A DNA stretch of 64,000 nucleotides, taken from NCBI RefSeq assembly GCF_900101545.1, contig NZ_FMZU01000012.1:168353-232352 (forward strand), given 5' to 3'. The notes under the pieces were generated by a model. The model was not told where the DNA came from, ran no database searches, and saw only the letters and a program-made list of their open reading frames with translations. This stretch comes from Variovorax sp. CF079 (GTDB lineage Bacteria > Pseudomonadota > Gammaproteobacteria > Burkholderiales > Burkholderiaceae_C). Both the position numbers and the translations under genes were made by a program. Shown piece by piece: positions 8,605-18,019 of this stretch. The stretch's first letter is position 1. Every line of letters begins with the position of its first letter.

Positions 8605-9815
8605 GCGGCCGTCCCTTCAGGCGCCTTCGGCCCCTGGAGGAACTCTTCGGCCAGCCGGACCCAGCAGGTCGCGCCCAGCGGAATCAGATCGTCGTTGAAG
8701 TCGTAGCTCGCGTTGTGCAGCATGCAGGGCCCGCCGCCGTGGTGCATGTCGCGGTGGCTGCCGTCGCCGTTGCCGATGAAGGCATAGGCGCCCGGCTTGG
8801 CCAGCAGCATGAAGGCGAAGTCTTCGGCCGTCATGGCGGGCTCCTGCACCAGCACGTTGTCCGCGCCGACGATGCCGGCCATCACGCGGCGCGCGAAGTT
8901 CGCCTCGTCGGCCGTGTTGATGGTGGGCGGGTAGTTGCGGTGGAAGCGGAACTCGCACTCGGCGTCGTGCGCCGCGCAGACATGCTCGGCGATCTTCTGC
9001 ATGCGGGCCTCGATCAGGTCGAGCACCTCCAGCGTGAAGGTGCGCACCGTGCCCTTGAGCTCGCAGCTGTCGGGAATCACGTTGTTGGCCTCGCCCGCAT
9101 GGATCATTGTGACCGAGATCACGCCGGCGTCGGTGGGCTTCTTGTTGCGCGTGATGATGGTCTGGAAGGCCTGCACCATCTCGCAGGCCACCGGCACCGG
9201 GTCGATGCCGGTGTGCGGCAGCGCCGCATGGCCGCCCTTGCCGCGGATGGTGATGGTGAACTCGTTGCTCGAGGCCATGGCCGGCCCCGGGCTCACCGCG
9301 AACTGGCCGGCCTTCATGCCCGGCCAGTTGTGCATGCCGAACACGGCTTCCATCGGGAACTGCTCGAAGAGACCTTCCTTGACCATCTCGCGCGCGCCGC
9401 CGCCGCCTTCTTCGGCGGGCTGGAAGATCAGGTAGACCGTGCCGTCGAAGTTGCGGTGCTTCGCCAGGTGCTGCGCCGCTGCCAGCAGCATCGACGTGTG
9501 GCCGTCGTGGCCGCAGGCGTGCATCTTGCCGGGGTGCTTGCTCGCATGCGCGAAGGTGTTGAGCTCGGTGACCGGCAGCGCATCCATGTCGGCGCGCAGG
9601 CCGACGGCGCGTGCGCTGGTGCCGTTCTTGACGATGCCGACCACGCCGGTGGTGCCGAGGCCGCGGTGGATCGGGATGCCCCATTCGGTGAGCTTGGCCG
9701 CCACCACGTCGGCGGTGCGCACTTCCTGGAAGCAGAGTTCGGGATGGGCATGCAAGTCACGTCGAACCGCGGCGATGCCGGCCGCCTCGGTGACGAGGGA
9801 ATCGATGAGTTTCAT
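8601..9815 (-). CDS. M20-family amidohydrolase (hippurate/N-acyl amino acid hydrolase type)
   Basis: 404 residues from MKLIDSLV. The metal site of the M20D subfamily is visible: A-C-G-H-D-G-H (Cys and His ligands, about residues 94-100), P-A-E-E-G-G-G-G with the catalytic Glu, F-G-M-H-N-W and a late H-H-G-G-G-P. The R-R-D-L-H-A-H-P-E-L opening is typical of hippuricases and IAA-amino acid hydrolases. It removes an acyl group from an amino acid in the cytoplasm. First gene of a two-gene unit with the DUF2817 peptidase. A 12-residue upstream extension (to 9851) is unlikely. Confidence 0.9.
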   Translation of the reverse strand: MKLIDSLVTEAAGIAAVRRDLHAHPELCFQEVRTADVVAAKLTEWGIPIHRGLGTTGVVGIVKNGTSARAVGLRADMDALPVTELNTFAHASKHPGKMHACGHDGHTSMLLAAAQHLAKHRNFDGTVYLIFQPAEEGGGGAREMVKEGLFEQFPMEAVFGMHNWPGMKAGQFAVSPGPAMASSNEFTITIRGKGGHAALPHTGIDPVPVACEMVQAFQTIITRNKKPTDAGVISVTMIHAGEANNVIPDSCELKGTVRTFTLEVLDLIEARMQKIAEHVCAAHDAECEFRFHRNYPPTINTADEANFARRVMAGIVGADNVLVQEPAMTAEDFAFMLLAKPGAYAFIGNGDGSHRDMHHGGGPCMLHNASYDFNDDLIPLGATCWVRLAEEFLQGPKAPEGTAA

Positions 9816-9873
9816 GGGCACGAGTCTAGGCTTTGCGCAAGCGGCTCGCAAAGACCGTGCCCCCTCATCCGAC

Positions 9874-11091
9874 TCAGCGGCCGGTTTCCTTCAGCCAGCT
9901 GCGGCGGGCTGCCAGCGCGGTGTCGGTGAAGTCGGTGAAGACGCCGTCGACGCCGAGCCGGTAGTAGGCCAGGTACTCGTTGGCCGCGTCCCCCTTGTAG
10001 TCCGCCGCCAGCCGGCGCGACTCGTTGCGGAAGGTGAAGGGGTGCACGAACAAGCCGGCCTTGTGCGCGTCGGCCACCAGGCTGGTCGGCGCGGTGGAGG
10101 TGGCGTCGGCATCGTTGACCTTGCCGTCGCGGTTGACGTCGACCGGCTTGCCGTCGGCGCCGACGGTGCCCTTGATGCTCACGATGTAGCGCTTCCACGG
10201 GCCGATGCCGTCGGCATAGGTCTTGATCTCGGCCAGGCCCGCGGGCGTGACCATGACGTCGAAGTTGCGCTTGTCGCCGGCCTTGGTCCACTCGTAGGGG
10301 CGGTCCACCGGCACCGCATAGGTCATGGCGCCGGTCTTCATGTCGATGCCGTCGCCGTCGATCAGCTGGATCAGCCGGGTCTTCAGGCCCTTGCTCTTCA
10401 TGTACTTGAGGCTGCCGGGCTCGAAGGACTGCACCAGCACCGGCGCCGTGCGGCTGTTCCAGCCCGCGGCCTCGAGCATGGCGATCAGCTTGTCTTCCAT
10501 GGGCATGCCCAGGTCGCGGAAGTAGGTCGGGTTCTTGGTCTCGGGATAGATGCCGATGGTGCGGCCGGTCTCGCGCGACTTGGCCTTGGCCAGGTCGATC
10601 ACTTCCTGGAAGGTCGGCACCTTGTACTGGCCGTTGAACTGCTGCGGCCGCTCGGCATCGGTCGAGATCGCGCCGAGGCGCTTGATCTCGGCCAGCGTGA
10701 AGTCGTTGCTGAACCAGCCGGTCTGGGTTTCGCCATCGACCTGGATGGTCTTCTTGCGCGCCGCGAATTCGGGGCGCTTGGCGACGTCGGTGCTGATCGC
10801 GAGGTTGGGGTCGTGGCGCGTGATCAGCACGCCGTCCTTGGTCGACACCAGGTCCATCTCGATCATGTCGGCGCCGAGTTCGATCGCGCGCGCGTAGGCT
10901 TCCAGCGTTTCCTCCGGCAGCAAGCCCGAGGCGCCGCGGTGCGCCACCACCAGCGGCGGCTGGCCGTCGAGCGTGGGCAGCTTGCCCGATGGGCCGGTGC
11001 CCGGCAGGCTGCAGGCGGCCAGGCCGAGGGCGGCGCCGGCGGCCATTGCGGTCGCCGCGATCTTCGATAGCGTCATGAGCTTCTTCTCCAT
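9874..11091 (-). CDS. glpQ: Glycerophosphodiester phosphodiesterase, lipoprotein
   Basis: 405 residues. GDPD TIM-barrel with V-A-H-R-G-A-S-G (His near 51), E-M-D-L (about 78-81) and T-R-H-D (about 91-94), the catalytic and metal residues of the family. The N-terminus is a lipoprotein signal with lipobox L-A-A-C (Cys27), so it is anchored in the envelope and releases glycerol-3-phosphate from deacylated phospholipids. An EF-hand/dockerin-like loop D-V-N-R-D-G-K-V-N-D-A-D (about 318-329) is inserted before the last barrel strands. Transcribed divergently from argE with a 91-bp gap. Confidence 0.9.
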   Translation of the reverse strand: MEKKLMTLSKIAATAMAAGAALGLAACSLPGTGPSGKLPTLDGQPPLVVAHRGASGLLPEETLEAYARAIELGADMIEMDLVSTKDGVLITRHDPNLAISTDVAKRPEFAARKKTIQVDGETQTGWFSNDFTLAEIKRLGAISTDAERPQQFNGQYKVPTFQEVIDLAKAKSRETGRTIGIYPETKNPTYFRDLGMPMEDKLIAMLEAAGWNSRTAPVLVQSFEPGSLKYMKSKGLKTRLIQLIDGDGIDMKTGAMTYAVPVDRPYEWTKAGDKRNFDVMVTPAGLAEIKTYADGIGPWKRYIVSIKGTVGADGKPVDVNRDGKVNDADATSTAPTSLVADAHKAGLFVHPFTFRNESRRLAADYKGDAANEYLAYYRLGVDGVFTDFTDTALAARRSWLKETGR

Positions 11092-11182
11092 CCGGTTTGA
11101 AAAAGGCGCAGCCTACTCCCATGCGGTGACAGTTTCCCGGCGGCAGCGGCGGGCTGGCCGGACTTCCGGGACAATCGTCCGC

Positions 11183-12391
11183 ATGTCCTATGTGCTTTCC
11201 ACCCGCAGCCTCGAACTCGCGCAAACGCTGGTGCGCATGAACACCGTGAGCGCCAACAGCAACCTGGAGCTGATCGACTTCGCGCGCGACCACCTCGCCG
11301 GCCTGGGCGTGCGCAGCCGGCTCACCTACAACGCCGACAAGACCAAGGCCAACCTGTTCGCCACGCTGGGCGCCGGCAAGAAGGCCGGCGTCATCGTTTC
11401 GGGCCATACGGACACCGTGCCCTGGGACGGCCAGGACTGGAGCGTCGACCCGCTCTCCGCCACCGTGCAGGACTGGCCGCAGGGCGGCCATGACGGCGAG
11501 GCGGTGCATGCCGAGCCGCGCCTCTATGGCCGCGGGTCGGCCGACATGAAGAGCTTCATCGCGATCGCGCTGGCCAATGCCGAGCGCTTCCTCGAAAGCG
11601 AGTCGCCGTTCGCGGTGCACTTCGCCTTCAGCTACGACGAGGAGGTTGGCTGCTTCGGCGTCAAGGAAATGATCGCCGACATGAAGGACCAGGGCATCAA
11701 GCCGCTGGCTTGCATCGTCGGCGAGCCGACCCTGATGGTGCCGGCCATCGCGCACAAGGGCGTCTACCGCTACCGCTGCTGCGTGCGCGGCAAGGAGGCG
11801 CATTCCTCGCTCACGCCGCAGTCGGTCAACGCGATCGAGATGGCGGCGCGGGTGGTCGGCAAGCTGCGCGACATGGCCGAGGGCTTCGAACGCGACGAAC
11901 CGCGCTACGCCGGCTTCGACGTGCCCTTCAGCACTGCCAGCGTGGGCCAGTTCCACGGCGGCATCGCCGACAACGTGGTGCCGCGCGACGCCGAATTCCG
12001 CTACGAATTCCGCGACCTTCCCACCGCCGATGCGCAGCAGATGCAGAAGGAGCTGCGCGGCTACGCGAGCCGCATCGAGGCCGGCATGAAGAAGGTCGCA
12101 CCCGACGCCGGCTTCAGCTTCGAGACCATCTGCGAGATCCCGAGCTTCCTGACCACGGCCGAGGATCCCGTCACCCGCCTCGCGCAGCGTCTGGCGAACG
12201 AGTCGCGCACCACGCTGGTCGCCTTCGGCACCGAGGCCGGCATCTTCAAGAACGCTGGCATCCCGACCGTGGTCTGCGGCCCCGGCAGCATCAATCAGGC
12301 GCACCAGCCCGATGAGTACGTGACGCTGGAGCAGCTGGCGCGCTGCGAACAGTTCCTGCGGGGGCTCGCGGCGACGAAGGAAATCCGCTGA
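11183..12391 (+). CDS. argE: Acetylornithine deacetylase
   Basis: 402 residues from MSYVLSTRS; the upstream-extended frame (from 10973) is antisense to the glpQ signal region and was dropped. M20A metallohydrolase signatures: S-G-H-T-D-T-V-P-W (zinc His and catalytic Asp), G-R-G-S-A-D-M-K (bridging Asp), S-Y-D-E-E-V-G-C (catalytic Glu pair) and H-Q-P-D-E-Y at the C-terminus. It hydrolyses N-acetylornithine to ornithine for arginine synthesis; argB is in the same window at 57.1 kb but not in the same operon. Its stop overlaps the apparent CTG start of the next gene. Confidence 0.9.
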   Translation: MSYVLSTRSLELAQTLVRMNTVSANSNLELIDFARDHLAGLGVRSRLTYNADKTKANLFATLGAGKKAGVIVSGHTDTVPWDGQDWSVDPLSATVQDWPQGGHDGEAVHAEPRLYGRGSADMKSFIAIALANAERFLESESPFAVHFAFSYDEEVGCFGVKEMIADMKDQGIKPLACIVGEPTLMVPAIAHKGVYRYRCCVRGKEAHSSLTPQSVNAIEMAARVVGKLRDMAEGFERDEPRYAGFDVPFSTASVGQFHGGIADNVVPRDAEFRYEFRDLPTADAQQMQKELRGYASRIEAGMKKVAPDAGFSFETICEIPSFLTTAEDPVTRLAQRLANESRTTLVAFGTEAGIFKNAGIPTVVCGPGSINQAHQPDEYVTLEQLARCEQFLRGLAATKEIR

Positions 12392-13611
12392 AGCGCATCG
12401 CCTTCGGCCTGCTCTGCGCCGCCGCGCTGCTGTACGCGGCGGCGACTGCGCTCGAGGCGCAACACCCCGCCTGGGGCTATGTCGCCGCCTTCGCCGAAGC
12501 CGCGATGATCGGCGCGATCGCGGACTGGTTCGCGGTGGTCGCGCTGTTCCGGCATCCGCTGGGGCTGCCGATCCCGCACACCGCGATCATCCCGGCCAAC
12601 AAGGACCGCATCGGCGCCAAGCTTGCCGGCTTCATCTGCAACAACTTCCTGAGCACGCCGCAGGTGCTGGCCAAGCTGGAGCAGCTCGACCCGGCCGCGC
12701 GGCTGGCCCACTGGCTTTCGGCGCCCGAGCATGCGGCCAAGCTCGGCGAGCACCTGGTGGCTGCTGCGCGCTACGGGCTCAGCGCTTTCGACGACGCGCG
12801 CGTGCGCGCCTTCCTCGGCCGCATCGCGACCGCGGGCCTGGCGCAGGTCGACATCTCGCGGCTGGCGGGCCAGGCGCTCGATGCGCTAACCGCAGACGGG
12901 CGGCACCAGGCCTTGCTCGACGACGTGCTTGCGCAGGTCGCCGGCGTGGTCGAAGGCGACGAGGTGCAGGAGCAGATCACCGAGGCGATCGCGCGCGAGA
13001 TCAGGGCGCTGCGCTACGTGGGCCTGGACCAGGTCGCCGCCAAGCTCGCCACGCGCAAGATCGTGGCCGCGGTGGCGCGCACCATCGCGGAGATGGCGGC
13101 CGAGCCCGGGCATCCGCTGCGGCTGCGCTTCGATGTCTTCATGCACGTCTTCATCGCGAAGCTCAAGACCGACCCCGAATTCCATCGCCGGGGCGAAGCG
13201 ATCCGCGCCGAGCTGCAGGCGCATCCTGCGCTGGGCGACTACCTGCATGGCCTGTGGGGCGAGCTGCTGGCCTGGCTGCACGACGACCTGACGAAGACCG
13301 ATTCGGGCATTCGCCAGCGCATCGTCGCGATGGCAGGTGCGCTGGGCGCGCGCCTTGCGGCCGACGCGGCGATGCGGCGCTGGATCAACGAGCAGATCGT
13401 GGACGCGGCGCCGCGCACGATCGAGCGCTACCGCGAGGACATCCGGCGCTACATCGTCGAACGCGTCGAAGCGTGGAACGCGGACGAGATGACGCTCGAG
13501 CTCGAGCGCCACATCGGGCGGGACCTGCAGTTCATCCGGGTGAACGGCACGCTGGTGGGGGGATTGGTGGGATTGACCATTCACGCGCTGACGCAGGTGA
13601 CGAGGGCTTAG
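12388..13611 (+). CDS. DUF445 membrane-anchored protein, apparent CTG start
   Basis: 407 residues if started at CTG 12388. From there the frame reads K-R-I-A-F-G-L-L-C-A-A-A-L-L, an N-terminal membrane helix, then the family-conserved A-F-A-E-A-A-M-I-G-A-I-A-D-W-F-A-V block. The only ATG candidate (12505) falls inside that block and would delete it. There is no ATG, GTG or TTG between the in-frame stop near 12313 and 12505. An AAGGA lies 6 nt before the CTG, and the CTG overlaps the argE TGA. Family role is unknown; the long helical C-terminal part ends with another hydrophobic stretch (L-V-G-G-L-V-G-L-T-I). Confidence 0.8.
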   Translation: MKRIAFGLLCAAALLYAAATALEAQHPAWGYVAAFAEAAMIGAIADWFAVVALFRHPLGLPIPHTAIIPANKDRIGAKLAGFICNNFLSTPQVLAKLEQLDPAARLAHWLSAPEHAAKLGEHLVAAARYGLSAFDDARVRAFLGRIATAGLAQVDISRLAGQALDALTADGRHQALLDDVLAQVAGVVEGDEVQEQITEAIAREIRALRYVGLDQVAAKLATRKIVAAVARTIAEMAAEPGHPLRLRFDVFMHVFIAKLKTDPEFHRRGEAIRAELQAHPALGDYLHGLWGELLAWLHDDLTKTDSGIRQRIVAMAGALGARLAADAAMRRWINEQIVDAAPRTIERYREDIRRYIVERVEAWNADEMTLELERHIGRDLQFIRVNGTLVGGLVGLTIHALTQVTRA

Positions 13612-13620
13612 TCTCTCTTG

Positions 13621-13645
13621 CTCCCTCTCCCTCTGGGAGAGGGAG
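13621..13645. terminator. Perfect 11-bp palindrome, bidirectional terminator or dispersed repeat
   Basis: Arms 13621-13631 (CTCCCTCTCCC) and 13635-13645 are perfect complements with a 3-nt loop, placed between the convergent DUF445 and binding-protein genes. There is no T-tract on either side, so it is not a classic intrinsic terminator. The CTCTCCC/GGGAGAG type also occurs as dispersed intergenic repeats in related genomes. Confidence 0.5.
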
Positions 13646-13648
13646 TCA

Positions 13649-14773
13649 TCAAGTCCGGATCCGCCCATCCCCCGTGATCATCGACAGCTCGACGAACTTC
13701 GACGCCACATGGTTGCGCGGCGAGAAGGACACTTCGAAGCCGCCGAACTGCTGCCGGTCGATGGATTCCAGTCCCGCGATCAGCCCGTCGCGCGTGAGCT
13801 TGCCCGGTGCGCGGCGCAAGCCTTCGGTCAGCACCTTGGCGGCCAGATAGCCTTCCATGCTGGAGAAGTTGGCCTTGGTGGCGCCGCCGCTTTTCTTCAC
13901 CGCGTCGTTGAACTCGCGCGTGATGCCGTTCGCGGCGTAGTAGGGCGAGGGCACGACCTGGGTGACGACGACGCCGGCGCCGTCCTTGCCGAGTTCGTCG
14001 GCCAGCGCCTGCGTGCCGACGAAAGACACGTTGTAGAAGGTGCCGCCATAGCCGGCCTTGCGCGCCTCACGGATGAAGGCGGCGCAGGACTTGTAGGCGC
14101 TGACCTGGACCACGGCATCCGGCTTCGCGGCCACGATGGTCTTGACCGCCGCCGCAACGTCGACCGAGTTACGCTCGACCGTCGCGAGCGCTGCCGGCTT
14201 CAGGTCCAGCTGCGACAGCGCGAGCGTCGTGCCGTCGAGACCGGCCTTGCCGTAGGCGTCGTTCTGGTAGAAGACCGCGATCTTCTTCAGGCCCAGGTGG
14301 GTGAGCTGCTTCACGATCAGCGCGGTCTCGTCGTTGTACGAGGCGCGCAGGTGGAACACGTTCCTGTGGAAGGGCTCGCGCAGCGCCATCGCACCGGTGA
14401 AGGGCGCAATGAACGGGATCTTCGCGCCCACGGCCAGCGGCAGGGCCGCCAGGCTGGTGGGTGTGCCGATGTAGCCGAAGAGCGCGAAGGCTTCCTCGTC
14501 GATCAGCTTCCTGGTGTTGGCGACGCAGCGGTCGGGCTCGTAGCCGTCGTCGAGGAACTTGATCTGCACGTCGCGATGGCCCGGCGTCGCGTTGTACTGG
14601 TCCAGGAACAGCTTGGCACCCTGGTAGAACTGGATGCCCAGCTGCGCGGCCGGCCCCGAGAAGGGCGCCGACTGCCCGAGCACGATCGGCGTTTCGCTCT
14701 GTGCCCGCGCGATATGAAAGCCGCCGAGCGCTGCAGCGCCCGCTGCGACCGAAAAGTGCCTGCGATTGATCAT
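13649..14773 (-). CDS. ABC transporter substrate-binding protein, LivJ-like (type 1 periplasmic fold)
   Basis: 374 residues. The N-terminal Arg pair signal (M-I-N-R-R-H-F-S-V-A-A-G-A-A-A-L) ends near A-R-A-Q (about 25). The mature part opens I-V-L-G-Q-S-A-P-F-S-G-P and continues with G-A-K-L-F-L-D, F-G-Y-I-G-T-P-T and Y-Q-N-D-A-Y-G, all typical of the branched-chain amino acid/amide/aromatic binding protein family (Peripla_BP_6). No permease or ATPase gene is next to it, so it is an orphan binding protein, common in Comamonadaceae. Ligand unknown. Confidence 0.88.
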   Translation of the reverse strand: MINRRHFSVAAGAAALGGFHIARAQSETPIVLGQSAPFSGPAAQLGIQFYQGAKLFLDQYNATPGHRDVQIKFLDDGYEPDRCVANTRKLIDEEAFALFGYIGTPTSLAALPLAVGAKIPFIAPFTGAMALREPFHRNVFHLRASYNDETALIVKQLTHLGLKKIAVFYQNDAYGKAGLDGTTLALSQLDLKPAALATVERNSVDVAAAVKTIVAAKPDAVVQVSAYKSCAAFIREARKAGYGGTFYNVSFVGTQALADELGKDGAGVVVTQVVPSPYYAANGITREFNDAVKKSGGATKANFSSMEGYLAAKVLTEGLRRAPGKLTRDGLIAGLESIDRQQFGGFEVSFSPRNHVASKFVELSMITGDGRIRT

Positions 14774-14845
14774 CGTGAAAACCCCTCAGCGCATCCTCGG
14801 CGCACAACTTAGACTCGACTGAATACTCGTTGTCCCCGCCCCACC

Positions 14846-16873
14846 ATGACTTCTTCGATCCAGGTGCTCGGCGCCTGCCCGCACGATTGCCCCGACACCT
14901 GCGCACTCGTGACCACCGTGCAGGACGGCGTCGCCGTCAAGCTGCAAGGCAACCCGGCGCATCCGCACACGGCCGGCGTGCTCTGCACCAAGGTCTCGCG
15001 CTACATCGAACGCAACGACCATGCCGAGCGTCTTGTCCAGCCCTTGAAGCGCATCGGCCCCAAGGGCAGCGGCCGCTTCGAAGCGGTGACATGGGAAGCT
15101 GCCCTTGATGACATCGCCGCGCGCTTGAGCGAGTGCAAAAGTAACAATCCGGAAACGATTGTGCCTTACAGCTACGCCGGAACCATGGGTTTGGTGCAGG
15201 GCGAATCGATGGACCGTCGTTTTTTTCACAAGCTTGGCGCGTCGCTGCTGGACCGCACGATCTGCTCGACCGCTGGCGGTGAAGCTTTAAGTTTTACTTT
15301 GGGCGGCAAGGTCGGCATGCGGGTCGAGTTTTTCGCCGAAGCGAAGCTGATCCTGATCTGGGGCAGCAACTCGATCGCGAGCAACCTGCATTTCTGGCGC
15401 CACGCGCAAGCCGCCAAGCGCGCCGGCGCGCGGCTGGTGTGCATCGATCCGCGCAAGACCGAGACCGCCGACAAGTGCGACGAGCACGTCGCCTTGCTGC
15501 CGGGCACCGACGCGGCGCTGGCCCTGGCGTTGATGCACGAGCTGATCGTCAACGACTGGCTGGACCGCGACTACATCGCGCAGCACACCCTGGGCTGGGA
15601 GCAGCTTCGCGAGCGCGCCCTGCAATGGCCGCCGGCGCGCGCGGCTGAAGTCTGCGGCGTGCCCGAGGCGCAGATCGTGGCGCTCGCACGCGCCTATGGA
15701 ACCACCAAGCCGGCCGCGATCCGTCTCAACTACGGCATGCAGCGCGTGCGCGGCGGCGGCAATGCGGCACGCGCCATCGCCTGCCTGCCCGCGCTGGTCG
15801 GCGCCTGGCGGGATCGGGCCGGCGGCCTGCTCCTGAGCAGCTCGGGCCTGTTCCCGGTGGACCGCGCCGCCTTGCAGCGGCCCGACCTGCTGGCCGGCCG
15901 GCGCCCGCGCACCATCAACATGAGCGCGATCGGCGATGCGCTGCTCGATACTGCGAACCCGATCCACGCGCTGGTGGTCTACAACAGCAACCCGGTCGCG
16001 GTCGCGCCGGAGTCGGGCAAGGTGGTGGCCGGCTTTGCGCGCGAGGACCTGTTCACCGTGGTGCTCGAGCAGTTCCAGACCGACACCGCCGACCATGCCG
16101 ACTACGTGTTGCCGGCCACCACGCAGCTCGAGCACTGGGACATCCATACCAGCTACGGCCACACCGACGTGCTCTTGAACCGCCCGGCCGTGGCGCCGCG
16201 TGGCGAGGCCCGCAGCAACACCTGGGTGTTTCGCGAACTCGCGCGGCGCATGGGCTTCGACGAGCCCTGCTTCTCGGACGACGACGAGACGCTGTGCCGC
16301 AGCGCCTTCGCGCCCGGCGCGATCGACTTCGACGAGCTGCAGGCGCAGGGCTTCACCAGCCTGAAGCTGCCCGATGCACCCTTTGCCGAAGGCGCATTCC
16401 CCACGCCCTCGGGCCGCTGCGAGTTCTTCAGCGCCCGGCTCGCTGCGCTGGGCCAGGACGGCCTGCCCGACCATGTGCCGAACTACGAACCCGCGGGCAG
16501 CTCCAAGGCGTTTCCGCTCGCGATGATCTCGCCGCCGGCGCGCAACTTCCTCAATTCGAGCTTCGTCAACGTGAAAAGCCTGCGTGCCATCGAGGGCGAG
16601 CCGCTTCTCGAGATCCATGAAGCCGATGCGGCAGCGCGCGGCATCGTCGACGGCGCCACGGTGCGCGTGTTCAACGAGCGCGGCGAGCACCGCTGCCGCG
16701 CTGAAGTCTCGCGCCGGGCCCGGCCCGGCGTGGTGCACGGCCTCGGCATCTGGTGGCGCAAGCTCGGGCTCGACGGCACCAACGTCAACCAGCTCACGAG
16801 CCAGCGCTTGACCGACATCGGGCGTGGGCCGACCTTCTACGACTGCCTGGTCGAGGTAGCTCCAGATGCCTGA
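14846..16873 (+). CDS. Molybdopterin-dependent oxidoreductase (DMSO-reductase family)
   Basis: 675 residues. The N-terminal Fe4S4 motif C-P-H-D-C-P-D-T-C (first Cys at 11) with a distant L-C-T-K Cys (47) marks this family. Then come S-T-A-G-G-E-A, I-W-G-S-N, I-D-P-R-K-T-E and the C-terminal beta-barrel cap (about 550-665, with P-P-A-R-N-F-L-N-S). There is no Tat signal, so it is cytoplasmic, like formate-dehydrogenase-like or assimilatory enzymes. No electron-transfer subunit or fdhD is adjacent. Substrate cannot be told from sequence. Confidence 0.88.
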   Translation: MTSSIQVLGACPHDCPDTCALVTTVQDGVAVKLQGNPAHPHTAGVLCTKVSRYIERNDHAERLVQPLKRIGPKGSGRFEAVTWEAALDDIAARLSECKSNNPETIVPYSYAGTMGLVQGESMDRRFFHKLGASLLDRTICSTAGGEALSFTLGGKVGMRVEFFAEAKLILIWGSNSIASNLHFWRHAQAAKRAGARLVCIDPRKTETADKCDEHVALLPGTDAALALALMHELIVNDWLDRDYIAQHTLGWEQLRERALQWPPARAAEVCGVPEAQIVALARAYGTTKPAAIRLNYGMQRVRGGGNAARAIACLPALVGAWRDRAGGLLLSSSGLFPVDRAALQRPDLLAGRRPRTINMSAIGDALLDTANPIHALVVYNSNPVAVAPESGKVVAGFAREDLFTVVLEQFQTDTADHADYVLPATTQLEHWDIHTSYGHTDVLLNRPAVAPRGEARSNTWVFRELARRMGFDEPCFSDDDETLCRSAFAPGAIDFDELQAQGFTSLKLPDAPFAEGAFPTPSGRCEFFSARLAALGQDGLPDHVPNYEPAGSSKAFPLAMISPPARNFLNSSFVNVKSLRAIEGEPLLEIHEADAAARGIVDGATVRVFNERGEHRCRAEVSRRARPGVVHGLGIWWRKLGLDGTNVNQLTSQRLTDIGRGPTFYDCLVEVAPDA

Positions 16874-16882
16874 GAGGTACGC

Positions 16883-18019
16883 GTGAACAGGAGGCGCGCG
16901 GTCTTCGCTGCGGCTGCCATGCTGTGCCTGGCCGGCTGCGCCGACCTCGGCTATTACTGGCAGTCGGCCAGCGGCCATCTCGGGCTCATGCGCGCGGCGC
17001 GGCCGGTGCCCGAATGGTTGCAGGATCCCGGCGCGCCCGACGCGCTCAAGGCCAAGCTGGAACTCGCGCAGCGCATCCGCCGCTTCGCCTCCTCCGAGCT
17101 CGGCCTGCCCGACAACCCGAGCTACAAGGCCTATGCCAACCTGCATCGCCCGGCCGCGGTCTGGAACGTGGTGGCCGCGCCGCCCTATTCGCTCACGCTC
17201 AAGACCTGGTGCTTCCCGGTCGCGGGCTGCGTCGGCTATCGCGGCTACTACAACGACGCCGATGCCAGGGCCGAGGCGGAGGCCCAGCGCGCGCTGGGCC
17301 TGGAGGCGGCGGTTTATCCGGTGCCGGCCTATTCCACGCTCGGCTGGATGAACTGGGCCGGCGGCGATCCCTTGCTTTCCACCTTCATCGGCTACCCGGA
17401 AGGCGAGCTGGCGCGCATCGTGTTCCACGAGCTCGCGCACCAGGTGCTCTATGTGCCGGACGACACCATGTTCAACGAGTCTTTTGCGACCGCGGTGGAG
17501 CGCATCGGCGGTGCGCGCTGGCTGCAGACCCAGGCCGGCGACGCGGCGCGGCTCGAATATGCGCAGTTCGATGGGCGGCGCCAGCAGTTCCGCGCCCTTG
17601 CGGCGGAGACGCGCCGCGCGCTCGCGGGCATCTATGCCTCGAAGGAGGCGCAGGCCGGCGATTGGCCGGCGGTCGATGCGATGAAGAAGGCGGCCATGGA
17701 CGATTTCCGCCAGCGCTACGCCGTGCTGCGCGCGGGCTGGACCGGCCCGCGCCAGGGCGCCTACGACGCCTGGGTGGCGCGCGCCAACAATGCGATGTTC
17801 GGCGCGCAGGCCGCCTACGACGAACTGGTGCCTGCCTTCGAGGCGCTGTTCGAACGCGAGGGCCGGGACTGGCCGCGCTTCTACGCCGCGGTCAAGCGCT
17901 TCGCCGCGCTGCCCAAGGCCGGGCGTGCGCAGGCGCTGAAAGCCGCTGCCGTCCCCGCCACGGCGGACACGCTCACCCCACAACCCCACAACCACGACAA
18001 GGGAGGCCGCGGTGCCTGA
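16883..18019 (+). CDS. Putative zinc aminopeptidase lipoprotein (PF10023 type)
   Basis: 378 residues. The lipoprotein signal ends at L-A-G-C (Cys19). The zinc motif H-E-L-A-H-Q lies at about 181-186, followed by F-N-E-S-F-A-T, which supplies the third ligand, the arrangement of the Aminopep family. The N-terminal half contains G-Y-Y-W-Q-S and the C-terminal half is helical. It sits 9 bp after the oxidoreductase stop and overlaps the next gene by 8 bp, so it is probably co-transcribed with the PHA-system gene, a pairing I cannot explain functionally. Confidence 0.83.
   Translation: MNRRRAVFAAAAMLCLAGCADLGYYWQSASGHLGLMRAARPVPEWLQDPGAPDALKAKLELAQRIRRFASSELGLPDNPSYKAYANLHRPAAVWNVVAAPPYSLTLKTWCFPVAGCVGYRGYYNDADARAEAEAQRALGLEAAVYPVPAYSTLGWMNWAGGDPLLSTFIGYPEGELARIVFHELAHQVLYVPDDTMFNESFATAVERIGGARWLQTQAGDAARLEYAQFDGRRQQFRALAAETRRALAGIYASKEAQAGDWPAVDAMKKAAMDDFRQRYAVLRAGWTGPRQGAYDAWVARANNAMFGAQAAYDELVPAFEALFEREGRDWPRFYAAVKRFAALPKAGRAQALKAAAVPATADTLTPQPHNHDKGGRGA

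Noticed and set aside
9812..12304. 830-codon minus-strand open frame spanning glpQ and argE
   Set aside because: It overlaps two well-supported genes in other frames and shows no domain or start signal.
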